From Rhytidiadelphus loreus (taxonomy: Eukaryota > Streptophyta > Bryopsida > Hypnales > Hylocomiaceae), in the NCBI GenBank assembly GCA_947034895.1, contig OX344765.1, positions 26,045,001 to 26,109,000 on the forward strand: a stretch of DNA of 64,000 nucleotides, given 5' to 3'. The notes beneath the pieces are model-generated. The model saw nothing but the letters and a program-made list of their open reading frames with translations. It did no database searches and was not told where the DNA came from. Both the position numbers and the translations under genes were made by a program. This document shows, in pieces, positions 1 through 10,752 of this stretch (position 1 is its first letter; every line of letters starts with the position of its first letter).

Positions 1-225
1 TTGAATCAGGTTTTAAGTAGTACAATTGTCATTTACCGTTCCTAGAGATGTTAAACTCTTCTTGTCAGTGGTTCTTGCTTGTCTTCTTTATTAGAGTTGT
101 AGAACTGCATTGTATTATTTCTATTGTTCTGTAAGAAGTTTGAGTTTGCGTTGCATTAGCTTGGGCATTGGATATGTGTTATGTATTCTTGTTGCAAAGG
201 GAGATTGTAGAGTACTAAAGATTTG

Positions 226-252
226 TGAGGGGTGAGGGGTGAGGGGTGAGGG
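226..252. repeat. Heptamer tandem repeat (GTGAGGG)
   Basis: About four head-to-tail copies of the 7-mer GTGAGGG/GGTGAGG. The unit differs from the plant telomere repeat TTTAGGG, so I read it as a local microsatellite. The rest of 1-430 shows no coding signal. Confidence 0.8.
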
Positions 253-431
253 TAGTGCATCTAAGTTGTCACTTATTTGAGGTTTTAAATGGCTAAGCAA
301 GGTATTTGTAGACTCAATACTTGTTTGATCTGTTTTTAAAGTTAGTAGGGAGAATGATAAATAGTTTGGAGGTGATAGAGAGGGTGCTACTGTAATGCTT
401 ACTATTTAGAGATGTATGTGTAGTAAATCAA

Positions 432-845
432 ATGCTTGAAGAAATCAAAGTACCTAAGTCTCAGGTTGCAACTTCTAGGCTGATAAAGAAAAAGAGAAGA
501 AGACGCAAACTGTATTACACAACTCCCAAAGAAAGATTAAGTGCTAAGATGAGAGGGGAAAAAATTGTAAGCAGAGGTATACATAGCTATGGTGAAACGT
601 CGAAGGCACTTGATTTTGGTGACCAAGAAGTGGACGACGTTGTTGGTGACCGTTCATTATGTCTCGTTAAGATTATTGAAGAACCATTGTCTGTGGTTGA
701 AAGAGACGAGGGCAACCAAGATGGCGAAGAAGACGATGAGAGCGAGGACAACCAAGATGGCAAAGAAGATGATGAAAGCGAGGATGACAATGAAGATGCA
801 AATGAAGAGCCTAACCAGGATAGAGAAGACTTGGTATGTTCATAA
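432..845 (+). CDS. Hypothetical small basic/acidic protein or exon
   Basis: A 137-codon ORF that I do not recognise. The N-terminal third is very basic (a KKKRRRRK run near residues 19-26, a plausible nuclear localisation signal). The C-terminal third is almost all Asp/Glu/Asn and includes an exact-length duplication of a 12-residue unit, NQDGEEDDESED then NQDGKEDDESED, encoded at 714-749 and 750-785. The last codons run into TTG|GTATGT, a good splice donor, so this may be an exon of a longer gene instead of a complete CDS. No matching downstream exon was identified before the gene starting at 2546. A nuclear, DNA- or histone-associated protein is a guess from composition only. Confidence 0.35.
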   Translation: MLEEIKVPKSQVATSRLIKKKRRRRKLYYTTPKERLSAKMRGEKIVSRGIHSYGETSKALDFGDQEVDDVVGDRSLCLVKIIEEPLSVVERDEGNQDGEEDDESEDNQDGKEDDESEDDNEDANEEPNQDREDLVCS

Positions 846-1680
846 GTATACCATATGCCATTTAATGATTTGCAGTCAATAATTTAAATAAGATGTAGAT
901 GTATTTTTTTGGAAATACAAAGGTTATGTACTCATTCTCTAATTGGCTGCAAAACTATATTAGTATGGGTTTAGAATTGTAGAAGAATGGGCCACAGAAT
1001 TAGAAGAGTGTGCGTTAAATGAATATGAATAGTTTTTTGTTAGATTTGAATTTGACATCCTAAACTTAATCATGCAGTTCGAGAAGACGATTCCAACAGT
1101 ATATAGCATGTAAAAAACGGACACTAATTGAATGTTTTATGGCCCAAAAACAAATTCAGCATATTGGAATATTCTCTGAAATCTTCAGAATCCGAAGATT
1201 TTTTGAGCAAATCTTGGCCTCTGTCTTTTTTGTCAACTTTGAGGATTTTTATAAAATCAGCCGTGAGTCCAAAAATTCTGAAAAAAATTGAGGTTACCTA
1301 TAAGGTTATAATCTAGGTCATCTGAAAATTTTGACCCTAAATCTTCAAAATCAGAATTCTTATTGTAAAGATTCTCTTGACCTGCATCTACCGATTTTTT
1401 TTTTTTTTTTTTTTTTTTTTCCTTCTTCTTCTTCTTCCTTAGTCTTGCGAACCGGTTGAGGTTAGGGTTTGGGTGCGTCGGGTGAGTGCTCGTCGACGAG
1501 GTGTTGTTTTTGCTCACGGTTGGTGGTAGCCGCATGTTCTAGATGGAGGAAGGAGAGTTTGCGGCGCGTTTGACAATGGCTTCGCACCAATCGCTAGAAG
1601 ATGTTCAGCCAGAGATTGAGGTTCACAATCATGTCTTTACCTTCATAATTTTGGTTTAGGAGTTTAGGAACAATGCTAAA
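846..1680. other. Non-coding stretch with poly-T tract
   Basis: No gene seen. It contains a 26-base T run at 1395-1420 followed by CTT repeats, and a slightly GC-richer patch at 1440-1620. The palindrome-like GCTCGTCGACGAGG near 1487-1501 resembles the core of the tandem array that starts at 1714. Confidence 0.5.
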
Positions 1681-1713
1681 TATCACAGTAGAAGTGGCGG
1701 TGTGATTTCGAGA

Positions 1714-1958
1714 GTCCTCGTTGACGAGGATGCCAAAAACTGCGCCTTATTCTAAATCATTTCGGGGAGTCCTCGTTGACGAGGATACCAATAACTGCAC
1801 CTAGTATAGTTGAAAATGTAGTGATTCTTGAGTTGAATTCAACCATTTTCGAGTGTCCTCGTTGACGAGGATACTAAAAATTGCGCCTACTGTAGTAAAA
1901 AATGTTGTGAGCGGTGAATTGAATACAACCATTTTCGGGAGTCCTCGTTGACGAGGAT
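1714..1958. repeat. Tandem array with palindromic core CCTCGTTGACGAGG
   Basis: The 18-mer GTCCTCGTTGACGAGGAT occurs exactly at 1714-1731, 1769-1786, 1855-1872 and 1941-1958. The last three are spaced exactly 86 bp and carry similar flanks (ACCATTTTCG before, ACTAAAAA.TGCGCCTA after). The core is an inverted repeat, CCTCGT-TG-ACGAGG, able to form a 6-bp stem. Degenerate cores lie at 2187-2204 and about 2402-2416. The array lies 0.6-0.8 kb upstream of the ParB/methyltransferase-like gene. It could be a subterminal repeat of a transposon or a protein-binding array; the sequence does not decide. Confidence 0.8.
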
Positions 1959-2545
1959 ACTAAAAGCTGCGCCTAGTGTACTTAAAAATGTTGTATTTTG
2001 TAGGCTGTATTACACATATCCATTTCAAAAAGTCATTTTTAAGGAAAAACCTACTGATGTTTCGAATCTGATTGAAAATGCTGTTATTGTTGTATCGTTT
2101 TAAACAAAGTCCTTTTAAAGGAGGATTTATACACCTTCTTTGCACCAATGCTAATATTTTGGTTTAGAATTTCGGCAGCTAATGTAGTCCTCGTTCACGA
2201 GGGTGTTCACAAACTAGACTACTTAGGTTGAATTTTAAATATAGATGTCATTTCATAACTTCCTAATACCTTTTCTTGTTTAGGATTAGAATGAACTTTG
2301 AGCTCTTTTAGGGTTTACTTGTCAATGAATATACTTGCTGAATTTGTTTTTGGTCATATGATATGGTTTAGATCTTCAATAAAAAAGGGGCTATGGTGAA
2401 TCCTTGTTCACGAGGAATCCTAGTCTTTACTATTATGACAATATTTGTATTGTATGTTATAGTTGTGAGCCAAATTTTGTTTCGTCTTCATTATAAATAA
2501 TTTAGCACTCACGTCATGTTTTTTGGAATGATTTGAACTAATTAG

Positions 2546-5500
2546 ATGGACGAAGACAACGAAATTGAAATTATATATGATGAAGAGGACAGTGCTGAGA
2601 AGATTGTTGCAAGACAAACGGGAAGAGATGGAATATCCCCAATTGTGTTTACAGAAAGTTTTCCACCACCAACTACTGAGGTAAATGAAATTTCTACTTC
2701 TGAAGTTCATGTAATTTCCATTACTTTGTGTATGTGCAGTTTTTGAAAGAAAGAGCTTCCATGTACATCACTCTCTCCCTTCACAACCCTATCTTCAATT
2801 TTTCTAATTCAATTTCATGTGTCATTATTTTGAAGGTTGCATCTATTGATCTTGAAGATGATGATGAGCCAAGGCACAAATTTCCACCTAATGTAACGAG
2901 TGTGTTGGAGAGTGAGCACCTCCACCGCAAACAACTCAAGGTGGACACTACAGGACTCATCAACACATTACGCATCCAACCTATTACGAAGTCACGCCTT
3001 GAGATCCCTCTTTGTCGAATGATTGTAATGGACGAGGTTAGACCAGTTGGAGAAATGGATGTTCAAAGATTGGAGAGCGAGTTCATGAACGGCTATCGAG
3101 ATGGTGATCGGGTTTTATACGTTTCACTGTACAACAATTTTGAGAAAACTATGGATGTGACTGAGGAAGAAATTGCAAGGTAGAGTCCTCATTGGCAACG
3201 TGTCAATGAGGAATTTGAGAAGGAATTGATGGCAGATGTCGACCTTGTCCAATTGAGAGGTAAAATGTTTTATGTATGGGATGGGAATCATCGTGTCTCC
3301 GCATGGATGCGACACATCACCAACTGTCATGATGGAGAACTCGGCTGGCACAAACGAGTCCATTGCATTATATTGGATCCAAGAGGTCAAGTGGCAAACT
3401 TGCTAAATGCAATGAGCAATGTCAATTGGTAAGTTTGTTGTTTTCTTTTAATATATACGTATTGCATCTAAATATCAATTTATTGACATTGACATTGACT
3501 TTGATTTCATTCTCATAAAAATGTATTGTATAGGTCTACGGAACATGATCATGTGAAGAGCACAATTCCAGCTCGACTGTGTCGAATTTGAAATTTTGGA
3601 GTTCTACCCCTTGTTGATTTCAAAGACCTTATCTCACTCGACGAATACCAATACTGTGAGAAAGTGAAGGCGATGAGACCAAGTTGGTTTTCTTTGACAG
3701 TCAATGTCTTCATCTCCTTCTTGTATAAGGTACAACCATCTTTTCAATTTGCTTTTCTTGCAAAACCTTTTATTGTCGAATGGGACCGAAAGTATCCTCA
3801 CATAGTTTGGCAGTCCAATTCAAAGTCATGTAACTTTTGCATGTAATGTCCAAATTTAATAAAACTAGTTGGCAAAGCTGCGCATAATAGTCTAGTTTTT
3901 GTGGTTAAATTTTCAGATTGATTGAACTTGTATTCAGTTTGTAAGAGCCAATCAAAGTTCACAGGTGTAGTTTCAATTCAGCACTCGACATTTTTAGGCT
4001 GCAACTTTGAGGGCTTGTATCTTTGTCCTCCAAAGTCCGTTTTCAATAAAATTTGTTGTGTTTGGTTTGCCTTCAGATCTAGTTATTGTGGTAAAATTTT
4101 CATGTCACTCCAAGTTCTTTTGAATGGTTGGGAGCAATTTCAAGTTTAAAATTCAGTCATTTTTTTAGTTACAATGAACTTTGGCCGCCTATTTCTTCTT
4201 CATACAATGTCCGTTTTCAATCATTTTTGTTGGAATAGTTGCACATACTAGTCTTCTTTTTGTGGTAAGAATTTCATAACAATCTAAGAAGTTATGGAAA
4301 ACTGAGAAGCATTTTACTAGAGAGAGGTTCAGCCAAAGATGTGATATTGTGATCCTTTTTTCATTGTTTTTTGACATTTTGTACATGAAATCTGTAATTC
4401 CTTTGACATTCTTTTTTTCAATTGTAGCAGGAGATTGCAGTGGCTGCCGATGAAGCAGCTCGAGAGTACACATTGTGGACACCGCTCCAAGAAAGGACTG
4501 CTCCAGGCATTTGGGAGGCAATGAAGAGTGCCTCAGATAAGTTCATCAAGGCCATTCATGCCAAAGACTTTGACAAATACTTAGCGGTGGCAAATCCAAA
4601 TAATGGAAACGATTTTTTGAAAGAGGTATAAATTCATTCCTACCCTAGTCAAAGTTGCTATTTCTAAATTTATCTTGAGATTATTATCTTTCAATCTAAC
4701 AAAAATGTTCTTGTATACTCAGATTGACCGTCATTTCAGCCAAAATCCAGTTCCCGAAATGACAATTGAGAAGCTTCAAAAAATTGCCACTGCTAACGTT
4801 GAAGCAAAGCACAAGGCACGGTGGTTACGTTGGTGGAATGCATCTTCATTGACTGTTCGACAATCTTATCATTTTCTTGGGTCTAAAGATAAGGATCTCT
4901 TTTGGGATTCTTGGATCAACAAAGCATCATTTTGGGCTGAGGTATTGTACTATGACCAACAATCAATTTGTCTCTTACAGTTATCATGGTTTCATTTTAT
5001 TTTGTTTTAAACATTCTCTATTTCATTTTAACAGATGGAAGAGGCAGTTGTTAAGATGGTTACAAATATTTGCAAAGACGACAACATTGTTGTAGATTGG
5101 ACTATACAAGGTGTTCGAAAGCCCTCTGATTACGTGGAGAGTTGGCGCATTCTTCTTTGGGACAAAGCTTTTATCCCATTCTTTGGAAACAAAGATCAAA
5201 AGCTTTATACCAAAAAATCTGTATTCAAAGAGTTCCTTGGAACTGATAGTGCAGTGAGGCGCGTTGTATACAGGTACCAATACCATACATCCAAACTACT
5301 ACACTTGTATAATTGCTTTGGTCTTTCATTATTTAGTTTCTATTGTTTATTATATTTTGGTCCCTATTTGTTACCGTTGCTTCCAAAAGTTGATGAAAAT
5401 GTTTTGTTTGTTTTTATTCTTTATGTTTCATGAACTACTTTTTAATTATATAACATTTTTCACCTCTACTTTAGGTACTTCATGCGAGTTTTACTATCCA

Positions 5501-7692
5501 AGAAAGCAATTTCAGCTGAAGCTGTACCGCCCTTTTTCCTTTCTTGGTTGCAAAAAGACTCTGATCTTTGCATGTTTACATTTGAGCAATTGAGGAAATT
5601 CAAAGCTACACATTTGGAAGCGGGAGGGTGGTACCTTGATTGTCACCGGAACTACACCCCCGATTCAGAGGTTGTTGAGAGGACAACTCTTGATGATGGA
5701 AAGCTTCCTCTTGTTGACCCTAACGATGCACAAGAAGTAAACCCCAAAGAAGCTCAATCACAAGACAAGCCACTGAAGAAAAAACGACTCACAAAGAAGG
5801 AGAAGGAAGAGATGGAGAAGGTGACAAAAGAGAAGGCGGAGAAGGAAGAGATGGAGAGAGTGGCAAAAGAGAAGGCAGAGAAAGAAGAAGCTGAAAGAGA
5901 GAAGTCTCAAGCAAATGAGCTTGTAGCCATGCCTTCAGATAGTCATGAGACTACCCCCATGTCAAACCAAGGTCTTGATGACGGTGTTGCAACCTTTGCT
6001 CCAGATTCCTCTTTATCCAATGTTCATCATGGGATTGGTAACCAAATTCGCAAGAAGAAACGGTCCATGTTTCCTTCAGTTAGTTCTTCTATGATAGAGC
6101 CTCAACACTCTCTTCATGTCTTTGTAGAGTGCACTTCTCTCATCACTCTCTTGAATAGTTTACAAGATCCCAGTGGCCCTGATCCTCGATGGATAAGGTT
6201 GCACGATACTATAGCTAAGGTATTGTATTCTAAACCTAATTCCAACATTTTCCTTTCTATGCCATTGTTTTGAAAGTTTTAATTCTAACTTCATAATTAT
6301 GAAATGTACAGATTAGCGCTTCTCGCAACCGTACTGTCACATCCAACTTTTGCAAGAAGTACAAGTATACAGGGCTTGATTTGATCATTGCAGACATTCC
6401 AGAGAACCTTCCTGTTCCAGGCATTTCAACTTCGATTCCAGACTGGAACACCCGCACAGAGAACTACGTTGAGACTCTCTTTGAGATGGCTGATATGTAT
6501 TTGCATGATGACGGTGCCCTCCTACTTATACATTGCGATGACCGCAGTTTGCTAAAGGAAGTTGATGAGTTGGCCGACCAATATGACATGAAGTTGGCCA
6601 AAGATTGGTGGGGGATCAATGAGCTACATCTTGCATCTGCACGCGATCCATCACTGACGGTAATCAAAGAATTTGCAAAATAGTTTTTGAGCATTTGTAA
6701 GGATTTGAAGGAATGGTTGAATTTAATTCTATATGCTTGCATTGAATTTATGGTTTTATAAATACAATTTTTTTTCTAATATTCAACTTTTCAATGTTTC
6801 CAGTCTGTTCGATTTTGGATTTAGTTGTTCATTCGACGGGAGATTCCTTCACGGTTTTCATTCCAAGAAAATCGTGACTCTTCTTATGATGGTGAGCCTT
6901 TAGAGAAAAACGATGCTCTATTCAATCTCATGGACATTGAAAACCTCTCTATGAATGAGAAAGTTCCATGGAGAGGTCCACGTGAGAAGAACTTATCCTT
7001 CATGCGAGATCTCATCCTACAATTTTGCAAGCTTGGAGATATTGTCTTTGATTGCAAAGCTGCAACAGGTATTTTTTTTTTCTACAAATTTAAGTTCTAT
7101 TCATCATTCTTTAGAACTCAATTTTCATGATTTATTCATATATCTTTTGTTTTCTATCAGGCTCATCCATCAAGGCTTATTTGGAGACTGGACGACACAT
7201 CTTGGCTTTAGAAGATGATCCTCTCATTTTCAAGGCTATGATTGTTCCATTTGCCCCTATCACAGCCTCTATTCCTAAAAGCAAGGGCAGAGTCATTACT
7301 CCACCATCTGATCAACCACCTACAAAGAAGCCAAAGAGGAATCGATTCACTTCTTGTGCGTAAGTTGTGATTCATTTGTTTTATCACCATTTTTTACTTT
7401 ATGAGTATATACTTAAATGATTTCTACATTGTATTTGACCAATTTTGTTTTGTTTTGTAGAAGTGCTATAGTAGAGCAAGTGCAAGATGCAAATGACCGA
7501 AGTCCACCTTTCAATTTCAATCTCCCAATTTATGCAGAAAGGATTGCTCAAGCATACATTGACGCCCCATCACCAATAGCAAATCAACGCAAACTTCAAT
7601 ACAATCCAAAGGTAAATAAGTTCTTGGATATAGAGGCAAGTGAAGGAGAGGAATTTGAAATTGAAGGTTCAACTTCTAGTGATGATCTTTGA
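2546..7692 (+). pseudogene. ParB/sulfiredoxin-like plus beta-class DNA methyltransferase-like protein, broken
   Basis: Eleven exons join in frame: 2546-2680, 2836-3428, 3534-3729, 4431-4625, 4723-4941, 5035-5273, 5475-6219, 6312-6659, 6804-7068, 7161-7359 and 7461-7692. All introns are GT-AG. The product is about 1,121 codons. Residues ~120-240 look like a ParB/Srx fold, with WDGNHRVSAW at 3277-3306 (compare GHRR.xA of ParB). Then come an unrecognised Trp-rich middle (exons 4-7) and a Lys/Glu coiled coil (~627-672). Residues ~775-1010 resemble a beta-class amino-methyltransferase: motif IV-like DLIIADIPENLP (6378 on), then 171 residues later motif I-like GDIVFDCKAATGSS, preceded by PWRGPREKNLSFMRDLI, which matches the hPtqKP..l.erli segment of bacterial enzymes, and followed by the acidic HILALEDDP. 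Three in-frame stops break it: TAG 3181-3183, TGA 3589-3591 and TAG 6822-6824. Both catalytic motifs are degenerate (DIPE for DPPY; CKAATG for PFxGxGT). Likely a recently inactivated copy of a mobile or multicopy family. Confidence 0.7.
3888..4378. repeat. 491-bp repeat, copy 1 (in intron 3)
   Basis: This segment of the third intron of the ParB/methyltransferase-like gene recurs in the same orientation at 8001-8491, offset 4,113 bp, with no difference that I could see. Left of 3888 the homology continues to about 3795 but is clearly diverged. It ends abruptly on the right after TTGACAT. The small ORFs inside it (for example 3922-4149) are identical in both copies, but I see nothing to suggest they are genes. 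Confidence 0.85.
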
Positions 7693-7871
7693 GTGGTTTT
7701 CATTTTTCAATATATTTCACTATTGTGGCTCAAAATTGCTCGATAGTTTTATGGCATTTGCTTTAATATATTTATTATGCACACAATTAGTTGTATGCTC
7801 TCAAATTTGAATGATATATCTAAGTGACATACATATTTTATTGTATTATTTCTTCTATTTTTTGTGAGTGT

Positions 7872-8854
7872 TTAACCCTAAACCACCCAAGAGGACCAAT
7901 TATAGTGTCCTCACACAATGTAGCAATCTAATTTAAAGTGCTATAACTTTTGCATCCAATGTTTAAATTCAGTAAAACTTGTTGGAAAAGTTGCGCATAT
8001 TAGTCTAGTTTTTGTGGTTAAATTTTCAGATTGATTGAACTTGTATTCAGTTTGTAAGAGCCAATCAAAGTTCACAGGTGTAGTTTCAATTCAGCACTCG
8101 ACATTTTTAGGCTGCAACTTTGAGGGCTTGTATCTTTGTCCTCCAAAGTCCGTTTTCAATAAAATTTGTTGTGTTTGGTTTGCCTTCAGATCTAGTTATT
8201 GTGGTAAAATTTTCATGTCACTCCAAGTTCTTTTGAATGGTTGGGAGCAATTTCAAGTTTAAAATTCAGTCATTTTTTTAGTTACAATGAACTTTGGCCG
8301 CCTATTTCTTCTTCATACAATGTCCGTTTTCAATCATTTTTGTTGGAATAGTTGCACATACTAGTCTTCTTTTTGTGGTAAGAATTTCATAACAATCTAA
8401 GAAGTTATGGAAAACTGAGAAGCATTTTACTAGAGAGAGGTTCAGCCAAAGATGTGATATTGTGATCCTTTTTTCATTGTTTTTTGACATTATGAACTAA
8501 TATTGGAGATAAGATGAGTCAAATGAGTGATATTTTCTTTCACCAATGTGATTATATTCTAGTTTTGAATCACTATGTAGTTCATTTTTTTCCTTATTTG
8601 AGTAGGTTCAAAGTTTAAATTTGACGTCTGAATGTGTTTTTAGGAAAACTTCACCATTTTTTTCCAATACTAAAATATTATAATCTTCTAATTTGTGCAG
8701 TCAAATCACCCCAAATTTGATTTACATTATCATCAATATGCACACTATAAGATTGTACAATTGAGATTTTCATACCTTGCTAACATTTAGACTTATCACA
8801 CTAAAAAAAAAAGTTTTTTTTTACATGATTAGGCCTTGGGTGGTTTACAGTTAA
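7872..8854. mobile_element. TTAA-flanked non-autonomous element with terminal inverted repeats
   Basis: The left end reads TTAA-CCCTAAACCACCCAAG (7872-7891). The right end reads CTTGGGTGGTTTACAG-TTAA (about 8835-8854). The 16-bp ends are inverted repeats with two mismatches and are bounded by TTAA on both sides. About 0.98 kb long with no convincing ORF, so it looks like a MITE-like element. TTAA duplication and a CCCT start are features of the piggyBac superfamily, but PIF/Harbinger (TTA) is an alternative. The interior carries the 491-bp repeat at 8001-8491. A related ACCCTAAACCACCCC string occurs near 11071-11087. Confidence 0.5.
8001..8491. repeat. 491-bp repeat, copy 2 (inside TTAA-flanked element)
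   Basis: Direct-repeat partner of 3888-4378. The copies match along the whole tract, while the sequence immediately to the left (7930-8000 against 3817-3887) is only partly similar. This is a sharp boundary between old and new similarity. Confidence 0.85.
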
Positions 8855-9549
8855 TTTCTTCTTCTATGCATTTTCTCAAAGAAAAGATTTGTTTGTAAAT
8901 GTTTCACAACTACCTATAATCTTCACAATTGCAATATCATGCCAAAACTATATATATCATTTATTTGATGGTATTGTACTATTATAGTTTTTCATTCAAT
9001 CTCTTTGAAACTACTTCATTTTTCTATTGTAAGATTTAAATGACTCTAAACCAAGGAATTAGATGTCCTACTTTTCCTAAAGCAATTAATCATCATTTTT
9101 TTAGTTATCCTAATTTTTTTAAATCCAATGTTATGCATGTTCTTTTAGTATAAAAATTAAATCCTAATGACAAGTACATGATAATAGGGTCTCTCATATT
9201 TCATAAATTAAACTATAATACACTATTTTTGGCTCTCCAAAATCTGCTCCCTATTCTTGTAGAAGGCTTTAAATGTCTGAAAATTAATAAGTATAATGCT
9301 TACACTATATAACTATTAGGTCTAAGCTTCTAAAATCCCACGGCTTTAGGTCCTATTTGGATTAAAAAATTCAATTTCAAACTTTTTGAGACAAATTGAT
9401 TACACAGTTTTAGGTACCCTTTTTCATAGTAGCAGGACTAAGGAGGGATTTTTTTCCCTAAAATCCTTGCTCTGTGCTCACTTTTTTCTGCTCCCCGCTC
9501 CCTGCTCCCCGCTCTCTGCTCACATACCAGCATTCCTCCTTGCACAACC
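8855..9549. other. AT-rich spacer
   Basis: No gene recognised. It ends in a C-rich low-complexity run (about 9488-9522, CTGCTCCCCGCTC repeats) just 5' of the RING-H2 reading frame. Confidence 0.5.
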
Positions 9550-9711
9550 ATGGAAGCATTAACAAGCGCCATGTGTGCTTTGGAACTCCGTGCCAACAAC
9601 GCTGAGGCAGATGTGGCGGTGTTGACTGCAGCTCGAATAGACATGGAACAGACCATGACCGCAATGAGTACTCAAAACATGCGGTTGGTCCACAATCCTC
9701 AGAAGGAATAG

Positions 9712-10752
9712 ATGCTGCTTCAAATATGCAACATGAAGTTGACATGCAGCATGGCGCTAAACGAGGCTGAGCAAATGCAGTGTGAAGTGAGGAGAGTGGC
9801 TGCGGAATTCAATGATGGCGGTCAACGTTATTTTGGCTTGACCTCGTGGCCTCGGGTGGAAGAAATGTTCACCGACGATTTGCTAGTGTTCGTTGAGAAT
9901 TCAAGCATCGATTGGAATGCCCGTGCAGACTTGGAATTCCAGTACAATATCGAGCGCCAACGGTACGGGCCACCCAACCGCGATGGCATTACACCACTAG
10001 TGTGGCCTTCCGTTCCAGCTTTTGTACAAGATGGAACAACATGTATAATTTGCCAAGAACCGTTTGGCCCAGAGGGTGGATGGAATCTTGGTACATGTGG
10101 CCATCTATACCACCCCGGGTGTCTCATTCCTCACATGGTCACCAGAAAGAGATGTGCGCAATGTAGAGCTCCATTTCATGCACAACTGTACAAAACATTT
10201 GGCCTTCAAGACCACATGCCTGCACATTACGAGTACACTGAAGAAAATTTACCGGGCCTTGGTAATAGAGTACATTGGGGGTCGGACGTGACATGGCTTT
10301 GGAAGTGGGGCCACGACAACCGACACCTCCCGGCAGGAACGGTCGCTGAAATACATTGGCAGAGTGACGCCCAAGTGACAGAGGTGATCAAGAGGGTGTT
10401 TGGAGAGGGTGATCCAGGGCGTCGACTATATTTTGGTCAGATTGCCGGTGGACATTGGGACCAAGACCGCTCCATTTTTGTGCGTGCGCCACATCCACAG
10501 CGCATCATGTTTAACTCTCAAGGCGCGCCAGTCGGATTTGAGGGTGAACTGAGTTTTGAGGAACAAGTGACGTACATTGAAGACAATACCTTCCATGAGC
10601 CAACTCTCGTGAGTGCCATTTATTCCCACTTACATAATAGATACAACATCGACGCATTTAAGCTTTTGACGACTTTGCAATCGCGACGAGAATTGCAACA
10701 ATTTTTGAGAAACAGCATAGCACAAGGCGTTGTAATCGAAGAAGTAGAATAG
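9712..10752 (+). CDS. RING-H2 zinc-finger protein (putative E3 ubiquitin ligase)
   Basis: An intact, intronless 346-codon frame. A RING-H2 (C3H2C3) finger is complete: C111-x2-C114, C129, H131, H134, C137, C147-x2-C150. In known proteins this finger binds two zincs and recruits an E2 enzyme. The flanks (WPRVEEMF before, HWGSDVTWLWKWGHDNRH after the finger) are not a family I know. The same frame continues upstream: ATG at 9550, in an ACCATGG context, opens 53 helical codons that end in TAG at 9709-9711 directly before the ATG used here. The real protein may therefore once have started at 9550 and lost its N-terminal helix to a CAG-to-TAG change. The lack of introns and the setting between repeats suggest a retrocopy or a transposon-associated gene. 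Function as a ligase is inferred from the finger only. Confidence 0.7.
   Translation: MLLQICNMKLTCSMALNEAEQMQCEVRRVAAEFNDGGQRYFGLTSWPRVEEMFTDDLLVFVENSSIDWNARADLEFQYNIERQRYGPPNRDGITPLVWPSVPAFVQDGTTCIICQEPFGPEGGWNLGTCGHLYHPGCLIPHMVTRKRCAQCRAPFHAQLYKTFGLQDHMPAHYEYTEENLPGLGNRVHWGSDVTWLWKWGHDNRHLPAGTVAEIHWQSDAQVTEVIKRVFGEGDPGRRLYFGQIAGGHWDQDRSIFVRAPHPQRIMFNSQGAPVGFEGELSFEEQVTYIEDNTFHEPTLVSAIYSHLHNRYNIDAFKLLTTLQSRRELQQFLRNSIAQGVVIEEVE

Noticed and set aside
226..252. Interstitial telomere repeat
   Set aside because: The unit GTGAGGG differs from TTTAGGG and has only about four copies.
3922..4149. Identical 75-codon frames at 3922-4149 and 8035-8262
   Set aside because: Identity is explained by the 491-bp repeat. 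The frame has no motif, and one copy lies in an intron of another gene.
3181..6824. Stop codons repaired by U-to-C RNA editing
   Set aside because: Such editing is known for organelle transcripts of some non-seed plants. These genes have spliceosomal introns and are nuclear, so decay is the simpler reading.
2546..7692. Bacterial contamination as source of the ParB-methylase
   Set aside because: Ten in-phase GT-AG introns and plant-like flanking repeats show that it is part of the plant chromosome.
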